Shown here: piece after piece, positions 18,424 to 26,483 of the stretch
Layout: each line of letters begins with the position of its first letter
Position numbering within the stretch: the stretch's first letter is position 1
DNA from: Glaciecola sp. KUL10
Lineage (GTDB): Bacteria > Pseudomonadota > Gammaproteobacteria > Enterobacterales > Alteromonadaceae
Length of the DNA: 64,000 nucleotides
Assembly (NCBI RefSeq): GCF_003203515.1
Contig: NZ_BGNG01000008.1
Span: 1-64,000, forward strand
Direction of reading: 5' to 3'
Program-made: the position numbers and the translations under genes
Notes under the pieces: model-generated
Told to the model about the DNA's origin: nothing
Seen by the model: only the letters and a program-made list of their open reading frames with translations
Database searches by the model: none

Positions 18424-18872
18424 TAAAAAGGCTCCTTTAAATTCTCTTTGCTAGGTATTTTTTGATTTTTGACCCAAGCACTTTTTTCAGTAATCTTATG
18501 CTTAAACTGCAATTTATTGATTAATCGCATAAATAAGCCAATGGGCACAATGATAAAATAGAAGATAACAAACATGATTAAATGCGTATTTAACCATCCT
18601 AAGGCCGACGCAAATACCATCCACACTAAATAGATCGGATACAGTATACTCGGTTTGAATATTTGCGTTAACGCCAGCGCCATACTCATTGCAATTGGCC
18701 AATTTGGGATACTTCTTTCAAATAACCAAGGCAGCACCAGCATAAAAATCAAAGGAATGGTGATCGCCATTGTTAGTGCAAATGAGCGTAGCGCACCCAC
18801 GTCACTCTTACTAGCAATAGGAAGCATCATGGCTTGAAACCATTTAGGACCAACATCCACGGGCTTATTCAT
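18423..18872 (-). CDS. SxtJ family membrane protein
   Basis: 149 residues with about four hydrophobic segments (roughly 28-50, 55-75, 78-95 and 98-118) and a basic C-terminal tail. The size, topology and position between a carbamoyltransferase and a DUF5989 gene match SxtJ, first named in cyanobacterial saxitoxin clusters where it follows the carbamoyltransferase gene sxtI. No enzymatic motif is visible. It could anchor the carbamoyltransferase or handle a membrane-bound acceptor; that is inference. The gap to the upstream carbamoyltransferase gene is 51 nt, and the downstream small gene overlaps by 3 nt (TAATG). Confidence 0.85.
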   Translation of the reverse strand: MNKPVDVGPKWFQAMMLPIASKSDVGALRSFALTMAITIPLIFMLVLPWLFERSIPNWPIAMSMALALTQIFKPSILYPIYLVWMVFASALGWLNTHLIMFVIFYFIIVPIGLFMRLINKLQFKHKITEKSAWVKNQKIPSKENLKEPF

Positions 18873-18923
18873 TGTTCATTCTCGGCTTTGTCCAGTGAAA
18901 TTAATATGGCGATGATAAACATA

Positions 18924-20816
18924 TTAATCCTTTTCAAATTGAATAGATTGCGCCAATTCAATTTGCTCTTTGGGCTGTTGAGCTTTTAAGAGCACCACGT
19001 TTTCCATTATCAACACATCCATTTCGGTCGCCAAAAAACACCGTATTGCATCATCAGGGCTTCTGACCGGTGGCTCGCCTCGCACGTTAAAAGATGTATT
19101 GATCAACATTCCCACTCCAGTACGTTGTTTGAAAGCACTTAGTAGTAGGTGAAACAATGGGTTGGTATCTTGGTGAACCGTTTGTACCCGCGCTGAATAA
19201 TCAACATGAGTAATGGCTGGCACCATACTTCTAATTTGATTTAGCTTTGCTAAACCAGTCAATTTTGACGATTGGGAATGATAGTGTCGGTGCTCTTTTT
19301 TGACACCTGCCACCATCAACATGTAGGGGCTTTGATCGGAAAACTCGAACCACTTCGACACATCCTCCGCTAATACAGCGGGTGCGAATGGCCTAAATGA
19401 TTCGCGTTGTTTAATTTTCAGGTTCATTTGAGCCTGCATCTCACTATTGCGAGGGTCGCCTATAATAGAGCGGTTACCCAATGCCCTTGGCCCAAATTCC
19501 ATCGCGCCTTGAAACCACCCCACTACATTGCCAGCTTCGATATAATCTATGGCTTTATTAATCACCTGATGTTGGTCATGAAGGGTATATATCAACGATT
19601 TTTGCTCACAGGCTTTCACTACCGACTCAGTGGTATAGTCATCACCTAAGTAGGCTCCTTTCATTTTATCTTGGTTTGGGGTAAAGCTTCGCTTGCTTGA
19701 AAAAAACTGATAGTCCGCCTGCATCGCACAACCAATGGCACTTCCAGCATCTCCTGCGGCGGGTTGAATCCAAATATTTTTAAACGGGCCTTCTCGTTTT
19801 AAGCGACCATTAGACACGCAATTTAAAGCGACACCGCCTGCTAAACAAAGATTGTCTATCTTCGTTTGTTGAAATATGAAATCAGCGATCTTTAACACAA
19901 TATCTTCAGTCACCACTTGAATCGACTTTGCTAAGTCCATCTGCATTTGCACGGGTGTTTGCTCGCTGTCAAAAGCCTTATGACCAAACAACTGATGAAA
20001 CTTTGTATTAGTCATCGTACTACCCGCTGCATAGTCAAAATACGACATGTCTAAAGAAAAGCTTCCATCTTCTTTTATGTCGACCAAATGCGCTTTAATC
20101 AGGTCAACATATTTGTCCTCTCCGTATGGCGCTAAGCCCATTAATTTATACTCTCCAGAATTTACTTTGAACCCACAATATTGAGTAAACGCGGAATAAA
20201 GCAAGCCAAGCGAATGAGGGAATTGAATTTCAAATAACGGCTTTATCTGATTGTCTTCCCCTATCCAAGCAGATGAAGTTGCCCACTCTCCTACACCGTC
20301 TAAACAGAGGATCGCAGCATGGTGGAAAGGACTAGGATAAAAAGCCGCAGCGGCATGTGATTGATGATGTTCACAAAACAATAATTCAGGCAGTCTTGGC
20401 TTTTTTTCTTTTTCTCGTTCAAGTTCTATATTGGTTTGATTGCGATTTGCTCTGCTTTGATGAATTAATTCTCTAAGCTCTCGACGCAACAGTGACTTTA
20501 AATAAAGTTTTTCTTTCAACCAAATGGGCATCGCGCGCATAAACGACAAAAAACCAAACGGTGCATTAGCAAGATAGGTTTCTAACAGGCGTTCAAATTT
20601 GAGCATCGGCTTGTCATAAAATACAACCGCATCTAATTCATCCACACTGATATCCGCTCGCGTCAGACAGAATTGAATCGCATTGGACGGAAAACGAGCA
20701 TCGTGTTTTTTTCTTGAATACCGTTCTTCTTGTGCAGCTGCGATAATTTCACCGTCTTGGATAAGCGCGGCCGCACTGTCGTGATAATATGCTGAAATTC
20801 CTAACACTAACGCCAT
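18924..20816 (-). CDS. O-carbamoyltransferase, NodU/CmcH/SxtI family
   Basis: 630 residues with both family domains. The N-terminal Kae1-like domain starts LGISAYYHDSAAALIQDG, contains EEHHQSH-type FCEHHQSHAAAAFYPSPF and CLDGVGEWATSS, and LAGGVALNCVSNGRL for nucleotide/metal binding. The C-terminal YrdC-like domain has VVGWFQGAMEFGPRALGNRSI, SFRPFAPAVL and LINTSFNVRGEPPVRSPDDA. The family makes carbamoyl-adenylate from carbamoyl phosphate and ATP and transfers the carbamoyl group to a hydroxyl. The acceptor is unknown; sugar or natural-product hydroxyls are known in relatives. It heads a leftward operon with the SxtJ and DUF5989 genes and is divergent from two SGNH-type genes, which may form one pathway with it. 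Confidence 0.93.
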   Translation of the reverse strand: MALVLGISAYYHDSAAALIQDGEIIAAAQEERYSRKKHDARFPSNAIQFCLTRADISVDELDAVVFYDKPMLKFERLLETYLANAPFGFLSFMRAMPIWLKEKLYLKSLLRRELRELIHQSRANRNQTNIELEREKEKKPRLPELLFCEHHQSHAAAAFYPSPFHHAAILCLDGVGEWATSSAWIGEDNQIKPLFEIQFPHSLGLLYSAFTQYCGFKVNSGEYKLMGLAPYGEDKYVDLIKAHLVDIKEDGSFSLDMSYFDYAAGSTMTNTKFHQLFGHKAFDSEQTPVQMQMDLAKSIQVVTEDIVLKIADFIFQQTKIDNLCLAGGVALNCVSNGRLKREGPFKNIWIQPAAGDAGSAIGCAMQADYQFFSSKRSFTPNQDKMKGAYLGDDYTTESVVKACEQKSLIYTLHDQHQVINKAIDYIEAGNVVGWFQGAMEFGPRALGNRSIIGDPRNSEMQAQMNLKIKQRESFRPFAPAVLAEDVSKWFEFSDQSPYMLMVAGVKKEHRHYHSQSSKLTGLAKLNQIRSMVPAITHVDYSARVQTVHQDTNPLFHLLLSAFKQRTGVGMLINTSFNVRGEPPVRSPDDAIRCFLATEMDVLIMENVVLLKAQQPKEQIELAQSIQFEKD

Positions 20817-20917
20817 TTACATCATCTTAAATTTAATTGTTATAATTTTGTAACGAGACCTCAGCAGTTTACCGTATTGACTTTGACTGTCTATGCGCAA
20901 GCCGCAAATAAATAGAC

Positions 20918-20931
20918 TGAATTCGTATGTA
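20918..20931. promoter_or_regulatory. weak match to the MalR-type operator
   Basis: TGAATTCGTATGTA differs at two positions from the reverse complement of the shared operator (TGAATACGTATGCA). It lies in the 248-nt region between the divergent carbamoyltransferase and SGNH genes. By eye it may be a low-affinity site or chance. Confidence 0.3.
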
Positions 20932-21064
20932 GTGTGGAATTACGAAGGCTAACTTATCGACAAGCCTAAGCATGATCCTTTAACATGTGCCTTTAATACG
21001 GCTCTGTAGCATGAAGACCAACGAAAACGCTAATCAGAAATTAATCAAGGAAGGCACGTAACTT

Positions 21065-22852
21065 GTGACCGCTCGAAAGCTATCATTCTACGTTATTGCG
21101 ATTGCAATCCCATTTGTTTTCATTGCTTTACTCGAGCTAGGATTACGTATAGTCGGATATGGTCAATCTTACCCACTGTTTGTGCCCGCTCCCAAGCTCG
21201 AACAATATCTACAACCCAATCCTGTAATAATAAAACGCTTCTTTCATCAACATGCTTCTGCCCCTAATGTCGCGCCTGATACCATATTATTCAAGAAACA
21301 AAAGTCGTCAGATACAAAGCGAATCGTATTAATGGGCGGCTCTACCGCTGCTGGGTTTCCTTATGGTCGTTTCGGCTCTCCTTTAGGATTATTGCACCAA
21401 CAAGTGAAACTGGCTTATCCAGAAGAAAAGATTGAATTTATCTCAGTTGCTATGGCAAGTATTAATACCTATTCGATCCTCGATTTTGTTGATGAAGTGT
21501 TGGCCATCGAGCCTGATGCCGTCTTGATTTATGCCGGCCACAATGAGTATCTAGGTGTCATGGGCGTTGGATCGAGCTTCGCTTCAAAAGGTGGACACGC
21601 GGCCAACTTAGCGTTTTTAAAACTAAAAGACGCTCGAATATTCCAACTTGCTCAAAACATTTATTATGGCCTTTTTGTCGAACAGGCATTTGAACATAAA
21701 GGCAATCGAACAGTTATGGCCAGTGTGGCGAAGGAAAAATCAATTCCTTTAAATTCAGCGCTTTACGAGGCAGGAAAGACCCAATTTTCAGAAAACCTCA
21801 AGGCTATTTTGACATCGCTTAATCAACAAGGTGTCGCAACCTATATTTCAACAATTGCTAGCAATGAAGCTGGGCAGCGGCCTTTTGAATCAACGGATAC
21901 GGCAAACACGACCGCCTTATTAAAAAGGTCATTTGAACTTAATAATATCAACCCTAAGCAAGCATCATTATTGAGCAATGCAGATGCAAAAAGCGCAAAT
22001 TTAGCGTTTATGCTAGCTCAAAAGCTTGAAGCTAACTATCCACAAGCTGCACTAACACAGTATGTACGTGCTAATGATTTAGATGAATTAAGATTTAGAG
22101 CGCCAAGCGAATTTAATAAGCTCATAGAATCATTAAGTGCTGAACTAGAGCATGTCACCCTAGTGGATTCATTGAGTGCATTTAGAACCCAAAGTGAAAA
22201 CCGCATTATTAATAATAAGTTAATGTTTGAGCACCTTCACCCTAATGAAGCAGGTTACCTGCTTATTGCGCAAAGCTTTTTTAGTGTATTGGAAAAAGCG
22301 ACGTTTTTTGAAACAACTAAATTATCAAGTCAACAAATTAGTATTAAAAACAATCCGATTCTACACAGCGATAACTTTAGTGCTCAACACAAAATCAAAA
22401 CGCTAACATCTGACTACCCATTTGTGGCAAGCAAACAAACAGTAAACGAACCCGTCGCCTCTAATCAGTTAGAGAAAGTCGCCATTGCACGACTTAATAA
22501 TGCCAACTGGATCGCAACACAAAAACAGCTAATCGAACTTTATCAATCCAAGCAACAATGGCTCAATGCCGGCATTTCTGCAGGTATGTTATTTGATGCA
22601 CTGCCCTTTGAACATCAATCTGCGCGTGCAGCGAGTCTATTTTATTTACGAGCAAATCAATACACCTTTGCTTACTACTACGCGCAAAGAGCGTATGAAC
22701 TCAATCGACAAGACGCAAACTATGGTTTAACACTGGCTGAAGTCACGTTTAGATTAGGCATGAAAGAAAAGTCACTTAGCTTACTCGACAAGATTATTAG
22801 TGAGCATCCCAACAACGCAAAAGCCAAAGCCATTAGGCAACAAGTCAGTTAA
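21065..22852 (+). CDS. membrane-anchored SGNH/GDSL-type protein, copy 1
   Basis: 595 residues. Seen: an N-terminal membrane anchor (about 7-27) followed by LELGLRIVGYGQSYPLF, an SGNH-like hydrolase region with the nucleophile block as VLMGGSTAAGFPYG, the Asn block IYAGHNEYLG and the final His block FEHLHPNEAGYLLIAQ. A C-terminal alpha-helical region (about 460-590) has TPR-like character (ASLFYLRANQYTFAYYYAQRAYELN). It could be an O-acyl esterase or acyltransferase partner acting in the periplasm; the substrate is unknown. The start is GTG at 21065 with AGGAAGG about 10 nt upstream. It is 3 nt from a paralogous gene, and divergent from the carbamoyltransferase genes. Confidence 0.82.
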   Translation: MTARKLSFYVIAIAIPFVFIALLELGLRIVGYGQSYPLFVPAPKLEQYLQPNPVIIKRFFHQHASAPNVAPDTILFKKQKSSDTKRIVLMGGSTAAGFPYGRFGSPLGLLHQQVKLAYPEEKIEFISVAMASINTYSILDFVDEVLAIEPDAVLIYAGHNEYLGVMGVGSSFASKGGHAANLAFLKLKDARIFQLAQNIYYGLFVEQAFEHKGNRTVMASVAKEKSIPLNSALYEAGKTQFSENLKAILTSLNQQGVATYISTIASNEAGQRPFESTDTANTTALLKRSFELNNINPKQASLLSNADAKSANLAFMLAQKLEANYPQAALTQYVRANDLDELRFRAPSEFNKLIESLSAELEHVTLVDSLSAFRTQSENRIINNKLMFEHLHPNEAGYLLIAQSFFSVLEKATFFETTKLSSQQISIKNNPILHSDNFSAQHKIKTLTSDYPFVASKQTVNEPVASNQLEKVAIARLNNANWIATQKQLIELYQSKQQWLNAGISAGMLFDALPFEHQSARAASLFYLRANQYTFAYYYAQRAYELNRQDANYGLTLAEVTFRLGMKEKSLSLLDKIISEHPNNAKAKAIRQQVS

Positions 22853-22855
22853 TTT

Positions 22856-24622
22856 ATGAATAAAACATCCAAGCCTCAGATTTATATCTTTTACGCGATT
22901 GCGGTCTTTATCCCTGTTTTATTTTTTCTGTTAATAGAACTGGGGCTAAGAGTGACTGGGTACGGAAAAGACTACCCTTTATTTATTAGCAACCCAGCGC
23001 ACGAATCATACGTATTGCCCCGCCCTGATATTATTAAACGCTACTTTCCAGACAATGCAGATTTGCCCTCAGTCACCATGGAAGCGAATTTTTTGTTGGC
23101 CGAAAAGCCAGATAATGCATATCGTATTTTTGTGCAAGGCGGCAGCACGGCAGCTGGCTTTCCCTATGGATTGGGCGCATCGATAGCCGGTGTGCTTGAT
23201 CAAAGAATTAGGCAAAGCATGCCAGGTGTTCATACAGAAGTCGTTAACACTGCAATGTCTGCGGTCAATTCTTACATGTTGTTTGATATTGCAGACGATA
23301 TTATTGAACAACAAGCAGACGCGGTGTTTATTTATGCGGGCCACAACGAATACTTAGGGCTTTTGGGCATCGGCTCACAATACACTGTCGCGGGCTCGGG
23401 CTTGATCACTCGGTGGTTTGTTCGTTTAAAAGATCTGCGGGTTTTTCAACTAGTACAGTCTATTATTTTTAAGTTTAAGCAATCTCCTGAAAACCATTCG
23501 CTCGAAAAAACTCATCAAGATTCGCGCACTTTTATGTCTAAAGTCTCCAAACACAAAGAGATTGCCAGCGATTCAAGTATGTTTGAAGCGGGAATTAATC
23601 AGTTTGAAACGAACATGAGCATATTGTTAGACAAATATGAGCAAGCTGAGATTCCTGTTTTTCTTTCAACCATTGCCAGTAACTTAAAAGACCAAGCGCC
23701 TTTTGCTTCTGCCCAAGCAGAGCCTGAATTTGCTAGCAAGCTTGCTCAATTTAAATCCGCTTTAAGCAGCTTATCAAGTCAGCAAGCGAAGCAAACTGCT
23801 GAGACCCTCTCGATTTCTTTAAAAAATTCTATCAGCGGGAATTTGCATTTCGACTTTGCTAGCTTGGCTCATCAATTAGGTGCATTCGAAACGGCTAAAA
23901 CTCATTATTTGCTTGCAAAAGAGCATGACTTACTGCGGTTTAGAGCACCAGAACAGATCAATGAAACGATAAGAAATTTAGCCACCAAATATAAAAACGT
24001 GACCTTGGTAGATGCGCACGCAGCATTGGTTCAACGAAGCCCGAATAGAATTATTGGCAATAACTTTATGCTTGAACATTTGCATCCCAATCTCACGGGG
24101 TATTACGTGATTTCAAATAGCTTTTATGAAGCTTTTGCACGAAGCCAATTAGTAAAAAACTTCAAGAAAGTCAGCATCGACCTTGCTTGGCAACAACGAT
24201 TAGTGCTTCCAGCAGAGGAGTACAATGGGTTTGCGAGTATCGTAAAACTGAAATCAGATTATCCATTTGTGGATACTCCACAAACGCCCAAATTACCTCG
24301 ACCAGCTGATTGGCAACAGCAACTGGGCAAACAGCTGTATGAAAAGCGCATCGATTGGCTAACCATGATGCAAAAAAGTTTAGAACGGTATCGTGCCAGT
24401 AATCAACTCGACAAAGCCTATAAAACCCTGCAAATACTAGCTGATGCACTTCCACACAACGGGCTATATAATCTTCAAACAGCAGAAATCATGTTTAAAG
24501 AAAAACGCTTTACTGAATCACTTCACTATTATCGACGAGCAAAGCTAGCCGGTGCGATTGGACCTAAGATTGATTCAAATATTTCTTTTTTAGAGAGCAA
24601 GTTTACCAAACAAGCATCATAA
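22856..24622 (+). CDS. membrane-anchored SGNH/GDSL-type protein, copy 2
   Basis: 588 residues, clearly a tandem paralogue of the preceding protein: the same anchor followed by LLIELGLRVTGYGKDYPLF, then VQGGSTAAGFPYG, IYAGHNEYLGLLGIG, the shared LLRFRAPEQIN segment, LEHLHPNLTGYYVI and a TPR-like C-terminus. It keeps the Ser, Asn and His blocks, so it is not an obviously inactive copy. The two lie 3 nt apart and must be co-transcribed. A heteromeric pair with divided substrate roles is possible. Function otherwise unknown; the position suggests a role in the same surface or metabolite modification as the carbamoyltransferase. Confidence 0.82.
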   Translation: MNKTSKPQIYIFYAIAVFIPVLFFLLIELGLRVTGYGKDYPLFISNPAHESYVLPRPDIIKRYFPDNADLPSVTMEANFLLAEKPDNAYRIFVQGGSTAAGFPYGLGASIAGVLDQRIRQSMPGVHTEVVNTAMSAVNSYMLFDIADDIIEQQADAVFIYAGHNEYLGLLGIGSQYTVAGSGLITRWFVRLKDLRVFQLVQSIIFKFKQSPENHSLEKTHQDSRTFMSKVSKHKEIASDSSMFEAGINQFETNMSILLDKYEQAEIPVFLSTIASNLKDQAPFASAQAEPEFASKLAQFKSALSSLSSQQAKQTAETLSISLKNSISGNLHFDFASLAHQLGAFETAKTHYLLAKEHDLLRFRAPEQINETIRNLATKYKNVTLVDAHAALVQRSPNRIIGNNFMLEHLHPNLTGYYVISNSFYEAFARSQLVKNFKKVSIDLAWQQRLVLPAEEYNGFASIVKLKSDYPFVDTPQTPKLPRPADWQQQLGKQLYEKRIDWLTMMQKSLERYRASNQLDKAYKTLQILADALPHNGLYNLQTAEIMFKEKRFTESLHYYRRAKLAGAIGPKIDSNISFLESKFTKQAS

Positions 24623-24691
24623 AAGATAAAGTCATGAAAGATAAAGCCCGTTTAGTGGGTCACAATCAAAAATCAAATCAGGAAAAATGAC

Positions 24692-25120
24692 ATGCAAATT
24701 GTGTGTATACACTGCGAAGCAATCAATCGCGTACCAGACGACCGTCCGCTCAATGAAGCAAAGTGTGGTAAATGTGCAAATTCACTTTATCAACATCACC
24801 CCGTCACCTTAAATGACCACAACTTTTTTAGATTCATTGAAAAAACCGAATCACCAATCATCGTGGACTTTTGGGCTGATTGGTGTGCGCCTTGTCGCAA
24901 TATGGCCCCCGTATTCTCCTCTGTTGCCGCTGAATCACAAGGCATTATATTTGCTAAAGTCGACACTCAAGATGCACAACAAATATCGGCGGAAGCCATG
25001 ATCCGTTCGTTACCTACTTTAGTGTTTTTCAATAAGGGGCAAGAGGTCAATAGAGTCAGTGGTGGCTTAAACGCGTCTCAGATGAAAGCTTGGATTATGG
25101 AGTGTGTTAGACAGCTTTAA
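24692..25120 (+). CDS. trxC: thioredoxin 2 (TrxC)
   Basis: 142 residues, cytoplasmic disulfide reductase. Seen: the N-terminal zinc ribbon with C5xxC8 and C25xxC28 that separates TrxC from TrxA, and a thioredoxin domain with active site WCAPC (64-68; E. coli has WCGPC, so Gly is replaced by Ala), the cis-Pro in IRSLPTLVFF and the C-terminal GGLNASQMKAWI. GGAAAAATGAC precedes the ATG. It is 69 nt after the second SGNH gene in the same direction and could be read through from it, but a functional link is not required. Confidence 0.95.
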   Translation: MQIVCIHCEAINRVPDDRPLNEAKCGKCANSLYQHHPVTLNDHNFFRFIEKTESPIIVDFWADWCAPCRNMAPVFSSVAAESQGIIFAKVDTQDAQQISAEAMIRSLPTLVFFNKGQEVNRVSGGLNASQMKAWIMECVRQL

Positions 25121-25300
25121 AACAAATAACAGAATGACTGCGTGATGACGTAATGGTTGGCATTAATAGTGTCAACTATTTTTACAGAATTCATTTTGAA
25201 GTTAAAAAAACCTTATAACTTATTGTTTTAATTAACTAATATTATATGGCTTGATTACTGCTTAAAATAAAATGGCTCGCTGTAGAAGGAAAATGGCTGT

Positions 25301-25963
25301 ATGAAAATAACAATAACTAAATGTATTCAAGGATTGATGCTTGTAGCATCTTTATCGGGCGGTTCTATGGCCAACGCAATTGTAATCTATACGGACGCAA
25401 CGGCTTTTCAAAATGATAATGTTGTCACTTTTGTTACGACTCCTTCAGGCGGTGGAAATGGAACTGTCGCTGGCTCACTGGCCTTTACTAATGGTCCCTC
25501 AGCAAGCATTGTTTTTGGAAATTTCACTAACCTTTTACAGAATGAGCTTGGCATTTCAGATATTGAGAATTTCAACGTAAATATTAGCGGTGGTGCGTAT
25601 GCCTTTGGATTTGATGTCACAGATCCGCAATCAAGCTCACTGCCGAATGGCTGTAATGTAAATTCTTGCATTGATTCGGTTTTTAGTTTTTCAATTTTCG
25701 ATAGCAATACTCTTATTGGTTCCTTCTCGTTTGACCCTTTGTTTTCTGATTCGGTTGTAAGTTTTGTTGGCGTGTATTCAAATGTCTTGTTTAATCGCGT
25801 AGAAATACGTGAAACTTTCGGTACAAATGACAACGAATACTTTGGTAACTTTCAATTGAGCACAGTTCGGCAAAGTGTAAGCGAGCCTGAGTTCTTGATG
25901 TTTTACTCTCTCTCAATATTTTTGCTGTTAAGCTTTCGAAGAAAACTAAATCGTTTTTCTTAA
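25301..25963 (+). CDS. secreted protein with degenerate PEP-CTERM-like anchor
   Basis: 220 residues. Seen: a signal peptide (to about residue 26, SMANA), a Gly/Ser/Asn/Phe-rich beta-type body with a Cys pair (NGCNVNSCID), then the C-terminal SEPEFLMFYSLSIFLLLSFRRKLNR. This is the PEP-CTERM layout: Pro-Glu signal, hydrophobic helix, basic tail, with PEF in place of PEP. Such proteins are cut and attached by an exosortase in polysaccharide-making bacteria. No exosortase gene is in this window. The function of the body is unknown. It stands alone, with 180 nt upstream and over 500 nt downstream free of genes. Confidence 0.65.
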   Translation: MKITITKCIQGLMLVASLSGGSMANAIVIYTDATAFQNDNVVTFVTTPSGGGNGTVAGSLAFTNGPSASIVFGNFTNLLQNELGISDIENFNVNISGGAYAFGFDVTDPQSSSLPNGCNVNSCIDSVFSFSIFDSNTLIGSFSFDPLFSDSVVSFVGVYSNVLFNRVEIRETFGTNDNEYFGNFQLSTVRQSVSEPEFLMFYSLSIFLLLSFRRKLNRFS

Positions 25964-26375
25964 ATTCAAAATCGCCATAAACATAAGGGCTAACATCGCG
26001 GTTAGTTCTTCGTTTATCAATCGGAATTTTTGCAACTGTCCTTTGCAACATAGCGTATAGTGTTTACCTTACTCCTCTTATAAATACCTAAATAGAAAAT
26101 AACCAATCCAGCTTAATAAGACGCTGCCAATGTGAACTATTCAACAGTCTTAATCATAATTTTTTCCATTAGTTTCAATTTAATTAGCATTGCTTTTAAG
26201 CGCGTTATCCCTCGTTAATATCTCTATGTGTGCGACTCATTTCATTCGCTCAAATAAGCAACACCGCTCTATAAAACTTAATCCCGGCATAAATAGCCCC
26301 GCAAAAACAAAATATTTTGTTAGCTGGTTTACGTAAGCCAACGCTTTAATAAATCTTTTTGTAGAGTAATTTGAT
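25964..26375. other. gene-free convergent region
   Basis: About 410 nt between the PEP-CTERM-like gene and the pullulanase terminator. It is AT-rich, with no convincing coding frame on either strand, no strong hairpin and no tRNA-like fold that I can see. Confidence 0.5.
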
Positions 26376-26410
26376 AAAAAAAATCCCACGACTTTAATCG
26401 CGGGATTTTA
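26376..26410 (-). terminator. terminator of the TonB receptor/pullulanase operon
   Basis: On the leftward strand TCCCGCGA pairs with TCGTGGGA (one G-T wobble) around TTAAAG, followed by a T-run of seven or more. It lies about 75 nt past the pullulanase stop. Confidence 0.85.
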
Positions 26411-26483
26411 TTATCACTTCTATAAATACTTTTTGAACATTAATTACTTATAGAAAATCCTAACTAAACAATTCTTGTAAAGT

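Noticed and set aside
25791-26051. 86-codon leftward open frame over the end of the PEP-CTERM-like gene
   Set aside because: No ribosome site, no protein-like composition, and it overlaps a better-supported gene on the other strand.
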